Notes under the pieces: generated by a model
The model's database searches: none
Told to the model about the DNA's origin: nothing
Seen by the model: the letters and a program-made list of their open reading frames with translations, nothing else
From: Perkinsus chesapeaki
Lineage: Eukaryota; Perkinsozoa; Perkinsida; Perkinsidae
Assembly: GCA_013115145.1 (NCBI GenBank)
Contig: JAAPAO010000122.1
Coordinates: forward strand, 1 to 64,000
Direction of reading: 5' to 3'
Length of the DNA stretch: 64,000 nucleotides
Position numbers and translations under genes: made by a program
Part shown: positions 10,301-22,216 of the stretch, piece by piece
Layout of the letters: each line of letters opens with the position of its first letter
Numbering within the stretch: position 1 is the first letter of the stretch

Positions 10301-13300
10301 GATTTGCTCTACGGACCCGCCAATGCCCCAGGAGGCAGGAAGACGCTGGAAGGGTGAGGCCGTTCCCACAGCCTCCTAGATGAAGCTGCTGTTCGATGAC
10401 ATCAGGTACCTCGGACTTGATAGGGAAACCTCCTCGGACGCTCAGACCAAGCTGGATGAGATATGTGAACAGGAGCTCTACTCGCCGATAATTCGGGGGC
10501 CGGACTCAAAGCAAACAGCAAAGGAGTGAGGCGAGGGTCCGAGGAGGAGGAGGAGGCGTTTGAGCCATCGCTTCACTTGTTCAGCTACATTGCGCATGTC
10601 CCCTGGGGTACGGTCACCAACTACTTATCATTTGACGGTCAGTTGCACGACAAGGAGATCACGGTGCTAAAGTCTGGCGTCATCGGTGTGTGCTACTGTG
10701 CTGAGATAACGTCTTCCACAGAGTGCGCGGATCAATCGTGGATCTTCACTGGTCGAATGCTAATCCGAGGCCCGGTGGGTGGGCAGGTGTGGAACTTCCC
10801 GGTTGACGTCATTGTTGGTCTATCCTTGGACGGTTGGGGCCTGGACGAGTCTCGCGATTTCATCAGGATCGTGGGATCCTCAGAAAACTGCGAGCAAATT
10901 TCCGCTGCCAATCCTGAGCCATCCGGAATCACGACGATCCTCTTGGGCTGTCCGGCGGAGAACGGTGCTGGCTGTCGTGCAGCTACCGAGACGACCAACC
11001 TAGTGGGGCATTTACTGGGGTCACATGACACGGCAGGGGTCCACCTGCATGATATAGTTCCCGAGCCAACAAAGACGTTGCTCTCGTTCGATGGTGAACA
11101 TGGGCTGAGCGACGGGGACATGATACTAATAGAGGAAGAGACTCTTGAAATTTCAGGAAAGCTCAGCACGTTCTGGACGGAGAGTCAGAAATATGTAGGA
11201 TACGTGCTTCCAGAGGGCTCACCGTGCAGGGCTTTTCTGTGCAGGTTGGATCCCTCATAACTGGACAGACCCGGTTTCGAGACAACACCTCTGTGAGCTA
11301 CCCAGTCGGCCACAGAGTAATGCTTGATCCAGCTAACCCGACCACACAAGTGTAAGCCCACTCCTTACGCGCCCAAAGCATCTAGCTCGGTGTTTGGCTT
11401 GCTGATCGGTATCACCATTTGGATGATTTCATCGTCTCAGTTATATCCCAGTAGCCATCCCTACTTGGCTCTCCACTGACTTCCTCAGCTTCAAGAGTCA
11501 GCTTGGTCGGTGGCGTAGAATATCGGAATGGAGCACTAAAGAGGAGATCAGGGCCACGGTCCCTTACTCGGGGGCTAAGGTCTGCTGGGCGACACGTCCG
11601 ACGGGTGGGTTGGGTTTTGCCATTGTCAATACCACCGTAATTCTCATTTCCGTAAGCTGCTAGGAAGCTTACTCTAGCTAATTGGTTCAGTTAGTCCCGA
11701 TTCAGCTACTTACCCTGTTCGCTTTACCAGGTTCCCACCTATCGTCTTTCATGATCACTGCCGGTACCATCAACTTTGTTGAGCCCCCAGAATTCCCTCA
11801 TGCCATGCTATCCCTCACAAGCACCAAAGCAGGAGCTGTGGCGCCTGTGATACTAACCTTCCAGGTAGGGATTGGGCCATCTCTGTAGCGTGACGGCATC
11901 TCCTATATACTTGTTGATCTGCCATGCTAGCTCGGTTGGTCTCTGTGATGTACGCGGCCCTGCATAGTTCAATATTCATGAAATCACACGCGTTAGTCAG
12001 CGCAAACACGAGGTGATGGACAAGAATGGAGCACCGCGTTAATTTATTCATGTCAGCAGCAGCAGCTTCAGCAGTTCCCGTAGAAACTCGATATTTCTCA
12101 TCCCTCACATTGTCCGTCAGCCTTTGGGTATTACGCCCTAAACGCCCTTCCGATCAGGCCGGCTCCTGGGAGTACAGTCTAAACGATGGTCCTATTACCC
12201 TAGTGCTGAGATTCCGTGACGTGGTCGATACCGTGACGCCGTTGCTGACGGGTAAGCGCTGGCATTCCGCAACGTAACTCTAGAAGGATGCTGTTAGCTG
12301 ACGTGGCGCCCGACGGTCTGAGCCCGACTGGGCTACCGGCCAGTGAGGAGCTCCCAAGAGCCCAAATGAAACAGAGTAGCTTTGTGTCGGAACCGAATGG
12401 CAAACAGCGGCCCCCGTAGGTGTATGTGGCAAGATCTTCACTGAGCTGTGGTCATCTGACCCCTCCGGCTTCCCCATACCTGCCGGATGCTACTACAGTA
12501 AAACCTACCGTAACGACGGAGCCAATGAAAAGTTCTATAGAGAGTATTATATCTCCTTCAATCAAAAGTGGGGACCATCGCCGGGGCTTCACCGCTGCGA
12601 TTGGTGCACCACAGATACGGTCTGCGACATGACTGCAGTAGTGGGAAGGAGAAGAGAGATCCGGAGGACCCGACGACCAAGGCTGCTGGAGGAAGGGTTG
12701 CGCCTAGCTCCGGTCCCTCTGAGTGATTCGTCTTATATTTCATAGTTTATATCATCACTTGTTATTATCAGATATTGCACATACCAAATAGCCTTCCTAG
12801 CTTCGGTCAGCGATCTCGTGACGACATCCTCGCCTGTTATGGACATCTATTCGATATGTCATGGATGTGCTGGATCGAAATATAAGGTGATGACCATTGC
12901 CTGATCTGCCGTTGAAGGAGGTGGCCAACTATGCAAATCACCGTTTAGGTTTTCGAGAAGTCTGCTGTATATCTTGATCGAGTCCCTATTGCAGCCGCCG
13001 GGTTCTCTGACTCGAACTTCAAGAATGGTAACGTTGGTGGCGGCTCTTCCCGAAGCATCGCCGTATTCTCATTCTAGGTGGCGGCTTCGTCCTCCGAAAT
13101 GGTGATGAGGATAGGATTCTCGCATTGAGCACATCCAACGTTATCAACTTCCGACTGGAGGGAGGCTCTGGCGCCAGCGCTATCAAGAAAGGTGAACCCA
13201 TTTCGAGGCGCGCAAGAATGCCGGTGCAACGCGGGTTTCAGGATCGACGGTTCGCCTTATTCTATCACCTCTCACTTTGTGGCATTCCTCTAGCACATGT

Positions 13301-16300
13301 TTTGTTGGTTGTACTGCCGATTCAACGGTGAGTGACGCTGTGTGTGTTGGACCAGAAATGACTTGCTCAATGGAGAGCTCAGTGCTGGCTCAGCCGGGAG
13401 GGGATGACACTCCCGGAAGGAAGTAAGCAGCTAACAAGGGCAGCCCTCCACGGCCAGTGATTCATGCCGGGCCGGGCTCAGATCCCCATGCTTTCTATGA
13501 GGAATATGCTGCGTTAAAATCTCACTAACTGTTACTCGATATCTTACGGGCTTAAAGATATGGTCCCCGACAGAGTGGCCGTGGCGATCGCTGGGTGACT
13601 CTTGCACTACTTAGGTTGAACGTTGTGAAGATAACTTTGCCGTCGTCGTCAATGACAGACATAACTGGTGATGAGATGCACGACTTCACGCTTTCTGGGC
13701 TCACTCTTCCATCCGGTGGCACTGGATGGTTCCCTACTAGAATTGGTGTCGAAATCACTGAAGGTGGCACGGACCTCAAACCGGACTACACGACCTCGAA
13801 CGGTAACCTTGACAGCGGCATCGATTCGAGTGATAGTTGCTCAGGCTTCATTTGGAAGGATCATGGCTCGCCGGGTTCCAATGGGCGCATCTTGGTGACG
13901 GATTATTCAGGCTATGGCCCGAAGCCGTTCAAGGAGGATACCTCTAATAAGCTCGTCGTCAGGCTTCAATTCGCAGTTCCCCTGCTGTCACTGGGCCAGG
14001 CGAGCGCTGTCGATATCAGTATATTTGTGCCCGATGAAGTTGGAGTATCCTGCCGTACCACTGATGGAGCCGTTGTTCGGGGGGACCTGGAAGTGAGGTC
14101 CTCTGTAAACTTTTTACCCAGTGTCTCCTTCTTCCCTCTGTCGCCGTTTTGTCTTAACGTGGCCCACGTTAGGCAGCTGCAGCACAAAGAGCTCTTTCTT
14201 GCTTCAGGTATTCGAGCATGATTTAGATGATGATTACTATTTTGATAATGTGAAGGGATATTGGAGCGGTCTGACCGACGATGGCTCTTGGGAATCCTCC
14301 TCAGCTAACGAATGTATCTATTCCTTCCGAAAGGGTCAGATGGTTCCAGTCAATGCCACGGCCTTCCTGACACTAACGTTGGACAACCCGAGGCCACAGA
14401 TGAAACGGGATGATGAAATCAACACATGGTGCGACTAAACAATCCACCAAGTTTTACCCCTTATCTGAACCCGACACGTCTCTCTCGTAATTGCCCAATC
14501 AACTATCTCCGATCGTCAGGAGTGCATCTCTAAAATGCTGAAATCATCCTTTGTTGTGCTGTTCGCTGTGCATTCTGATATGCTTTACGTACGGTTATGG
14601 TTGATATAAAGCAAGATATATGCTTCGTTCTTTTCAGGTTCATCCAGCTTGGTGGCAAGGGCTACTCGGATGCGTCACCACGCCGTATGTCTAAGATACC
14701 GTTTACCGGGATACCATATGACTCGGTAGAGGCCCGGTACTGGCAGCATAATACCGCGGCCCTTGGGGAGCTCACTGAAGTCACATTGCAGCCTTTGAGC
14801 TTCCAGCCGGACGCGATGACCTACCTGAGGGTATTCTTCATAACTACAACAGCTCCGAATCGCCGATCAAAAATCGTTTTGGACGCCCCTGATGGATTTG
14901 ACTTCGGTGAAGATTGCGACGTCCAAGAACTACCAAGTGCACACTATGCTGTCGTGAGCGCGACCGCATGGGGAACGACTAACCGACTGAAGTTTGTGGA
15001 GAAGTGCATTGGTTCGAAGTTCTCCTTGTCCACCGCGGAGAAGTCCGACACATTCAATCGGGCGACGATTGTCGTCGGTGGTGTGATGAAGGCCCTGACC
15101 TACTACGGATTCCAGATAGGTGTAACCCTGCCTTCTGGCAAAGCATACAAGTGAGTTTACCATTGAACAAGGGAAAGTGCCCAGTAAATATATTCGACCG
15201 TGCAATGGTTACTCACGAACTGGCCTTCCTTCAGTCCCGATATCCACAATTACGGCTGGCGTCTCTGGACGTATGACGAGCATGGCTACGGCTTAGATGG
15301 AGCCAGACCGTAGGACTGGCAAGATGCTCTAGAGGCCGGTACACTGTGGCAGGTACGTCCGGTTCAATCTGAAGGTGCCCGGGACGATGAGCAACTTCTA
15401 CGATAAAGGGTTCGGACTGTATGCGGATGAGATAGAAGGAATTAAAAGCGGAGAGAATGTCATTGGTGAGGACAAGGAGCTGCACTCGTTACTCAGCTCT
15501 ATGATTCAGCGCCAACTGTGAGGATGGCAAGCCTGATGCCTTTTACAGTGGCGGGAGCGAGCACCTGGCTCACATTCGAGCCTTTTGTGTTTCGCTTCGA
15601 TTTCGCCTCGAACATGCGCCTTACAGCTCCTATCGGGTAGGCTATTCGATTTCCCAAATAGCAGTTGAGCAGATCCTCTATGCAGTTACGTGTGGGACAG
15701 GGCCAGCAGCTTCCAGGTCAGCTCACCGTACTCAGACACGCAGTTCCCCGCTTTGCCCGACGTTGAGAACCCTGGTTCTGAGAACGAGTTGTTGTTCAGC
15801 GAGCTGCTTTTCCAGGGCGGCAAGATGTGAGTATTATTGCTAGCTATGCAGCCCTTATCGATATTGCTCTCCATTACATCTACCGTACCGCTTTCAGATA
15901 CGGTTTTGCTGCCAAAGCGATCATACCTGATGTATCACCCACCACTTCAACCAACGCATTCTTCCTAGAAATCGGGTAGGTGCTGCTGCATGACCTTCTT
16001 CTTGAAAGGCTCAATGCTTCAGCTATACTGGTCGTCAAATAACAGAGCGGTATGCTTCCCTGGTCATTGAGGCTCCATTAGTGTCAAGTCTCATCGACTG
16101 CACGGTAGGCGGCACACACTTTCGACTCTCTAAATCTTAACAGCGCGCGGGTTGCTGGAGCGATGGTGTTAGGTATCCTACTTGTCGGCTAAGGAGGGGT
16201 ATATAGCCAACCTGCTAGTATTCTCCTTTTATATTGTAACTCCCCTCGTTGGAGGAGATGGGCTTATTATTAAGGGGGATGATGGTACCAAAGGATTCAC

Positions 16301-19300
16301 GTTCGAGCAGGTAAGACTCTTTCCTGGGAGATGCTGTATACCCACATCGCTTACTAATTCTACACGATTCGACCGCGGATCGCGAGCGTTAGGCTATTCT
16401 ATCGCTGGCTGTCATCATTACCCCGATAAATCGGTCAGGTATGCAATCCTGTTGAGGTGGACGGAAGTCAAATGTTGCCGGCCGGAGGGATCGTTTGCAA
16501 AGCGATATACGAGCAAGGTGTTCCAAGGATCACCCTCACAGTGGGGGAGGGCTTCACCTTATCTACCGGCCTCTACAAGCTGGAGATGCCCTCGGCGAAT
16601 CCTGGTTGGTTCTCTGGCGAAAGTCTCTCTGATTATTGCTTTACTAAGATACTCCACGGGTCGCTGGTAAATGGACGTTCGGGACCTACAAGAAGGTATC
16701 GGACTTCCCCAACGTGGACCCGATCGATAAGAGCATGACCATCGTCGGATATGATATCCTCCTCACCATGACCAAAGCGGCAATAGTACCCCTCACAACC
16801 AAACAGCGTGAGACCAATGAAGTTCGAAGGAGTAGGTCAATCTCGTGATGACAGGATCACTCACCGGTCGGAATGACAGACCTGAGAAGGTTAACAATAT
16901 TATTGTGGCCTTCAGAATTAGCAGCACACCGACTTCCGAACAGGACTTTGTACGGTCGAAAGTATTGTGCATTGGCTTAGATTGTTGATCAGATCATTCG
17001 GGCTCCGAGAGGGTTTGTCTTCGATGACGATTGTCTCCCAGGAATCGTTACCAGCAGCGATTTGGTCTTCGGTGATGCGGTATGGCTAGACAGGAGCCTT
17101 GGACCTGCAGGAACCCAGCGTTTTGTGCTAGGATGAATTCAATGAGAAGCAGTATCGTCTGTGGGACGACGAAGGTGCTCGGCCACTTCTTTGTATCGGT
17201 GAGGGTCGGACAGCGTATCTCACCTTCTCATTGGGGATAGAGAGAGACTCCACTTACGCTTTCCGGTGGGCCCTGTTATAAGCTCGACAAGCGGCTGACT
17301 CGAGAGTACCAGGTTCCAAGTGAAGAACCCTACGGTTACACCAGAGGTTAACTTGTGGAACCTCGAGTACAATGGCTTTGCATCGTTCCCTTTGGAGGGC
17401 TTCAGTCTTTGGACTTTCACCGGAACCACTCTCAGTCAGATTTCCCCTCGAAATACTGTGTTAAGTCAGTGAGCCATTTCAGATGCAGTGAGCACTAGCA
17501 CTACCAAAGACGACCAGGGCGGGCAGCAGAATAATACAGCTGGTACGATTCGTCGCTATCTTGCTGTGAAGCTCTGAATGGCAGGCAACCCTGTATCGGT
17601 TGTCTTCACTCCTACACGGACAATCATCGGTAAACTTGATTTCTCTCAAACGACGTCCTCGGGAAACCGCCGTCAACTACAAATCAACGAGCGTCCCAAT
17701 GGCGGTGAGCTCGGGGCATTGACTCAGCTCAGATGATCCCTCTCGGGTGCATGCAGGTACAGTAGCGATCGATGCGCCGTCAACCTTCACTTTCTCGAAC
17801 CCTTGCAATGTGGCCCTGGCGACGAACGATGCTTCAGTGATGTAGGATCTCCCGATCATGTGTGAGTCTATTAGTTTGACCCACAGTTTCACAGCTGGGC
17901 TTGACTTCGACTGCTCAGTGGAGTCCGATGACGACGGGAATCAGAAACTTACAGTCGAGCTGATAGGAACGAGGAGCATCCAGGTTGGAATTGCATCCTG
18001 CTCTTGGGGACAATCCTGTGTCTTCAGGAGGGCATCGCCTACGACCTTACTTTTTACGTGGTGAATCCCTTAGTAGCGCCAGATGAAGTGAGCCCATGGC
18101 TTCTGAGGAGCTTTGACATCGAGGGAAACGCTCTTGATGAGGTTCCCATTCCAGGATACAAGTAAGCTGTATTCCACCCGTGGCATCAACTTCTGCCAGC
18201 AGTCTGATCCATACAGCGCGACCTTTGCAGTGATAATGAAATCGGACTACTCAACTGAGAATTCTTCTCTTTTTTACTCTCTGGGTACCATCCGGTCGTT
18301 CCTCTTGGGGACAGCTGCCGTAGCGGTGTAATGATTTCATCTCCTCTCTTCAGAGTAGTGTCATCCATGAGATCATTCCAAGTTATCAATCCGACCAATA
18401 CCTATAAGGGGACATTCAAAGTCTCAAACGTTATCTTCAAGTCTACCTTCCCAGAGGCCCTCATGGACGGCGACCTCGTACAGTTCTCTGCTCCTGGAGG
18501 CTTTGACCTTCGCGGTCTCACCGCTGGCTCTTGCAATGAGTAAGCATATTCCAAATCATCCCATACCACAGCTTGACAGGTACGTAGCTTCGCCATTGAT
18601 TACCACTAGTCCTTCTTGCCAATGTTCAACAACAGGATGCTCCATGACCTTCTTGCTCAAGTATTATAGTAGCGCTGCCGTCCAACCGAACCTATCTCTT
18701 AGGGAGGGAAACACGCCGGCCTTGTCCGAAGGGGCGCTGCTAGAGTTCACTGTGACGACGGTTAATCCGATCATATCACCACCTTTAATGAAGTCCTTCT
18801 GGAAGGTCTCCCACAAAAGGTGGTCTCCTAGTATGCTGCCTAGTTTCAATACCTGCTGCTCCCTCAGAGGATCCTCAGTGCGTACCTCCGATAGCGTGGA
18901 GGGCTGGGAAGTTATTTCGCAACTGACTGGCGTCGGAGTTGACCTCATAGGAGCTCATCAGAGCGCCGGAAGCTTCTCTGACATCGAAGTCACCTTTGTG
19001 AGTGTCAGCGCAGCGACAATCCTTCGGGTGAGATAACTCCCTTGCTGTGTTTGCTGCCTCTGCTGTTTCCTCCATCCAGATCGAAGCCGTGGCGCCGTCA
19101 GGATTCAACTTCATAAACGCTCAAGTTGAAGATCCCTCGGAGATTTTACCGGTGAGAGCTCCTTAGTTTGCCTGTGAAAGTTTTGTTCAGTACGACTTGA
19201 CTGATGAGGAGGTTGCGACTGGTGCAGTCCGTAATTTCATCTTTCTCTCCAATTTGGATATCGTACCCGGCGCTGCGGTAACTGTACAAGTTTCGAATGT

Positions 19301-22216
19301 AAAGGGTAAGTAAATCTCTCATGGCACACAGCTGATTAGGTCCGGCTCGGCGATCTGGGAGGCCAGACGGTATTTACGCTTGAAACCTACAAAGACTCCA
19401 GTACTATGGATGATCTACTGGATGAGAGCAGGGGCTTTAACGAAGGCTTCAAACTGCCCGGAAGAGTACGCCTCTCATCAGCTCGCAAACGACGCTCGAG
19501 CTCAGGTTATCGTGCCAACAGCTGAGGACGACCCTACTGGAGCTCCTCGACTTAGCAGTAGCAGCGCTGTTTTATGCCAGGCTACTGTGTATACCTGTTG
19601 TTGCAGGCACCTTTGCCGAGAAGGCCTGGCTCTACCCTGTTAAGTCTCTTCTCGGTGCCCGAGTGGATGAGGAGGCTCGGGCAATATTTCCAGTGACGTT
19701 CACGCAGAATGTGAGACTCTTTGATGTTGCTAATATCTCCTATAAGGGAATCCACATTAACTTGAAGGTATATGCTAAAGAGAAGCTTATAATTGGAGTT
19801 GAGATGCTAATGACCACCGAACAAGCAACTACAGCCGGAGGGCAAACCTCGACAGGTGGCGTGTTGCCTCGAGTTCCACTCAAGCAGGTGTTCATGGCTT
19901 ACAGTAGGTGCTACTAGTAGCACGGCAACAGACCCTACGCTGCCTGCTTCCTATGAGCTGAAGAGCAGGAGCTTTTCAATTAAAGGTTCAACTACCACGG
20001 TGGGTGGTGACGCTGTTGGGATGAGTGTGGAGGCAAAAGGTCGGTAGGTCCAAACTGCAACATCCATCGACAAGTCTACTGGCAATATCGAGGCCCTCCT
20101 TCTCGGTCACGACGGGCAGGTGGTTTTGAGCGCTGATGAGACGTAAGCCTCTGAGGGTAGAGTGCCGAGGTTATGATGAACCTGCTCCACAGGTACGAGA
20201 TCTCGATGACGGTTGTCCCTAAATCCGGTGAGCAAAAGTGGAGGATATACACGCAAAAGACTGGCGAGTCGCTACCTAGCAACACCAACGATGGGGACAC
20301 TCAAGGGTTCAGTCCGGTAAAAATTCGCTAACTTGAAGGTGCCAATCAATAACTTCGCAGGTCTTGGTTCTGGGGATGACAGTGACTCCTCTGCGGAAAC
20401 CACCGAGGGCTGAGATAGAAGTTGATATTAAATTCGATGTGAAGCAGCGAGAGATATCGGTAAGCTTGGTTGTGTTCCCAGGATGAATGGCATATCTGTT
20501 CGTTCAGGCGCTCACCATCATTGCACCAGAAGGATTTAGTTTCCCACCGGAAGGCTGTGGACCTATCTGCTTCCCCGAAGGGGAGTGGGCGAATACCAAG
20601 AGGAAGGTCGCTGTTATCCGCAATACTGTTGGTAAGGCAAAACGTCTCTCGCAGCCGTTACAAGCCACGTATGGTTGGTAGGCGTAACTATACCGTCGGA
20701 GATTACAAACAGTCCGATAAGGATAACCGCCATAACTCCAGATAGAAGCCCTGCCTCCTTGGATTGGGTTTTCCAGGCAGATGACCGAGGCGTAAGTTCA
20801 TGAGGTACGACGTTGCGAAACTGGTTCACAGGGAACTCCTATCGGTTGGGCTGAAGGCACCGGCTTCCAGATTGATCAGATGAGTAACGTGAAGATATCG
20901 TAGGCTCTCTCCTTGCTTGTGGTCTACCCGCCATCCAACCGATCTCAGATACGCCGGAGTATCCAGCGCTGTCACTACACAGAACACTATGGTTTGGTTT
21001 GCAGTGAGCTTCGATGTTTCAGCTGGGGGAGCATCTCAAATAGTTGTCGTGCAGCCTAAAGAGTTAACCTTCAACTGTTGTCATCCGTGGACTTCTGGTT
21101 CTAGTTATAAGTTCCGATGCTCGGACGCGGCATTTGTGAAGTCGCTCTCTCTTCCCGGTGGCCATCCCGAGTGCACCGAAGAGTATCCTCTCACCCTTAC
21201 TCTTTACAACAGGTAAGCCTCTGCAGTAGTTGGTAGTCGTAAGATTGATCTTCCAGCACTCTGGACATCGGGAGCTACGCCTTCACGGTGAGGGTTCAGA
21301 ACCCGGCCACGACGCCTGTCAATAACACTTTCGATGTGCTCGTGAAAAGCAGCGATGGGAAAGTAAAGAATTCATCAGTCTCGAGTTGCATGACGCTGTT
21401 CTCCATCTAGGTTGTGGACGCCGCCTTTGGAGTTCCTGGTTTGAGCGTAGTTAGAGCACATGTTGTTAACCCTTTCGTTTATTGGTCCTCTAGCATCCCC
21501 AGCAGCACGTCGCGGGTAGGAGCCGTTGGATAGTTAATCCCACTTGTTGTCAACGTTTCGCGTAGGTGCAAATCGGATTCGAAGTTAAGTCTACCGTGGA
21601 CATGTTTAAAGCTATATTAATAACGCTACCACCTAGCTTTGTCCACCTCGTGGGTAACCCGACTGAAGTTATTAATAACAATAAAGACTTCCCTGTCGCT
21701 TCGGGTGAGTTCTCGTTCATCGTCGGTTACTCGAGGCGACATATATTTATGATGTAGGGACCGGTTGGGCTGATGTCAGCAACTCCAACGCTGTGAAAAT
21801 CCTCATGGACGACACGACGGCGTTAACTGTGGTTTCTCCCGGGTATACAGCAACTTATTTCAATTCAGTTGAACTTGCGGTGCCCGGAAATTCAGGAAAT
21901 ATTCGTGGACGTTCCCCATCCGACTGCCAAGGGTACTCCCGGCAAAGAACATATGGTTCATATCCTTCTGCGAAAGTCGTCAATGTAGCAGCCACGACGG
22001 AGACGATGTGGGCAGCTTGTTGGGGTCACGCTTGTTTATCGTATCTTTACGCAGGTTGTTGTTGACCATCCTATTCCTGGCTTCGAGTTTTACGAGAAAT
22101 CCCCTGCCGGTGGCTTGACCGTTGAGACGGGTGCTGCCGCACCTGGGGTGGCTCCTCCACTAATTCCATTTACTCTGTTCGTGTTATGTTATTTCTTCTC
22201 CATATCGTTGTCTTGA
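6389..22216 (+). CDS. Giant intron-dense gene for a modular, probably GPI-anchored surface protein
   Basis: A near-continuous chain of open blocks separated by mostly 35-100 nt introns runs from a signal-peptide ATG at 6389 to TGA at 22214-22216, probably well over 50 exons and very roughly 3,000-3,500 residues. At most junctions examined, donor and acceptor phases agree. Examples are 13574-14092, 14208-14428, 14638-15150 and 15235-15309, where split codons restore sensible residues. The architecture is signal peptide, N-glycosylation repeat, Cys-x-Cys modules (about 7.8-11.6 kb), 'AP-x-GF-x-F...C' modules (about 14.6-21 kb), and a GPI signal. No catalytic domain was recognised; a structural or adhesive surface role is inferred. 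The segment 7334-8650 was not resolved cleanly, so a split into two genes (near 6.9 or 7.4 kb) remains possible. A few donors are GTTGGT/GTTGGA rather than GTRAG. Similar Cys-rich giant proteins occur in other alveolates, but I cannot name a family. Confidence 0.7.
6571..6705 (+). repeat. 18-bp tandem repeat coding for VPANST
   Basis: About seven copies of an 18-bp unit (core ACTCAACGGTTCCGGCCA) in perfect frame. Each copy codes Val-Pro-Ala-Asn-Ser-Thr and so creates one N-glycosylation sequon. Copies differ only at a few positions (GGCTAA for GGCCAA, ACAGTT for ACGGTT) in an alternating pattern that suggests duplication of a two- or three-unit block. The reverse strand is also open here, but without a signal peptide. 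Confidence 0.9.
7666..11863 (+). other. Cys-x-Cys module region of the giant protein
   Basis: At least five modules share a centre of the form hydrophobic-C-[YMW]-[CTA], followed in the clearest cases by a further Cys-Asp and then 'VG' about 10-15 residues on. Centres lie at 7816 (LCYTPDG), 8738 (ACYCPSYGDCDD), 9593 (VCMCQRQCDRNSN), 10691 (GVCYCAEITSSTECADQ) and 11583 (VCWATRP). Confident exons include 8658-8778, 8823-8903 and 8945-9035, whose phases match. One large intron (about 9919-10243) is unlike the usual 50 nt. The residues between centres look like beta strands, which suggests small disulfide-containing beta domains; this is inferred. The first stretch, 7666-8650, is less certain than the rest. 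Confidence 0.6.
12949..14428 (+). other. Central linker region of the giant protein
   Basis: Contains the largest single exon found in this gene, 13574-14092 (173 codons), followed by 14208-14428. The sequence is polar, Gly/Asp/Ser-rich, with no Cys-x-Cys centre and few cysteines. It includes 'GTGWFPTRIGVEIT' and 'VDISIFVPDEVGVSC', the latter resembling a weak form of the downstream AP-x-GF module. It probably marks the change from one module type to the other. Intron 14429-14637 splits a Trp codon. Confidence 0.6.
14638..21760 (+). other. AP-x-GF-x-F module array of the giant protein
   Basis: A recurring two-part module is visible. Part one is hydrophobic-x-AP-x-G-F-x-[FL], usually followed by acidic residues and a Cys. 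It is clearest at about 14885 (DAPDGFDFGEDC), 15622 split by an intron (TAPIGYVWD), 16993 (RAPRGFVFDDDC), 17767 (DAPSTFTFSNPC), 18490 (SAPGGFDLRGL...C), 19080 (VAPSGFNF) and 20517 (IAPEGFSFPPEGC). Part two, some 60-100 residues later, is Y-x-[FIL]-x-[VF]-x-V-x-NP followed by P and W/F. Examples are near 17320 (AFRFQVKNP), 18045 (DLTFYVVNP), 18765 (EFTVTTVNP) and 21280 (AFTVRVQNP). Intron positions fall in similar places relative to part one, suggesting growth by exon-group duplication. Confidence 0.65.
22055..22216 (+). other. Last exon of the giant gene: GPI-anchor signal
   Basis: The last exon (acceptor CGCAG at 22054, 54 codons including the stop) ends with small residues GAAAPG, a short spacer, and a hydrophobic C-terminal run PLIPFTLFVLCYFFSISLS directly before TGA. 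No basic residues follow the hydrophobic run. This is the classical layout of a GPI-attachment signal (small omega-site residues, spacer, hydrophobic tail at the very end). A single-pass membrane anchor without cytoplasmic tail is the alternative. Confidence 0.65.
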
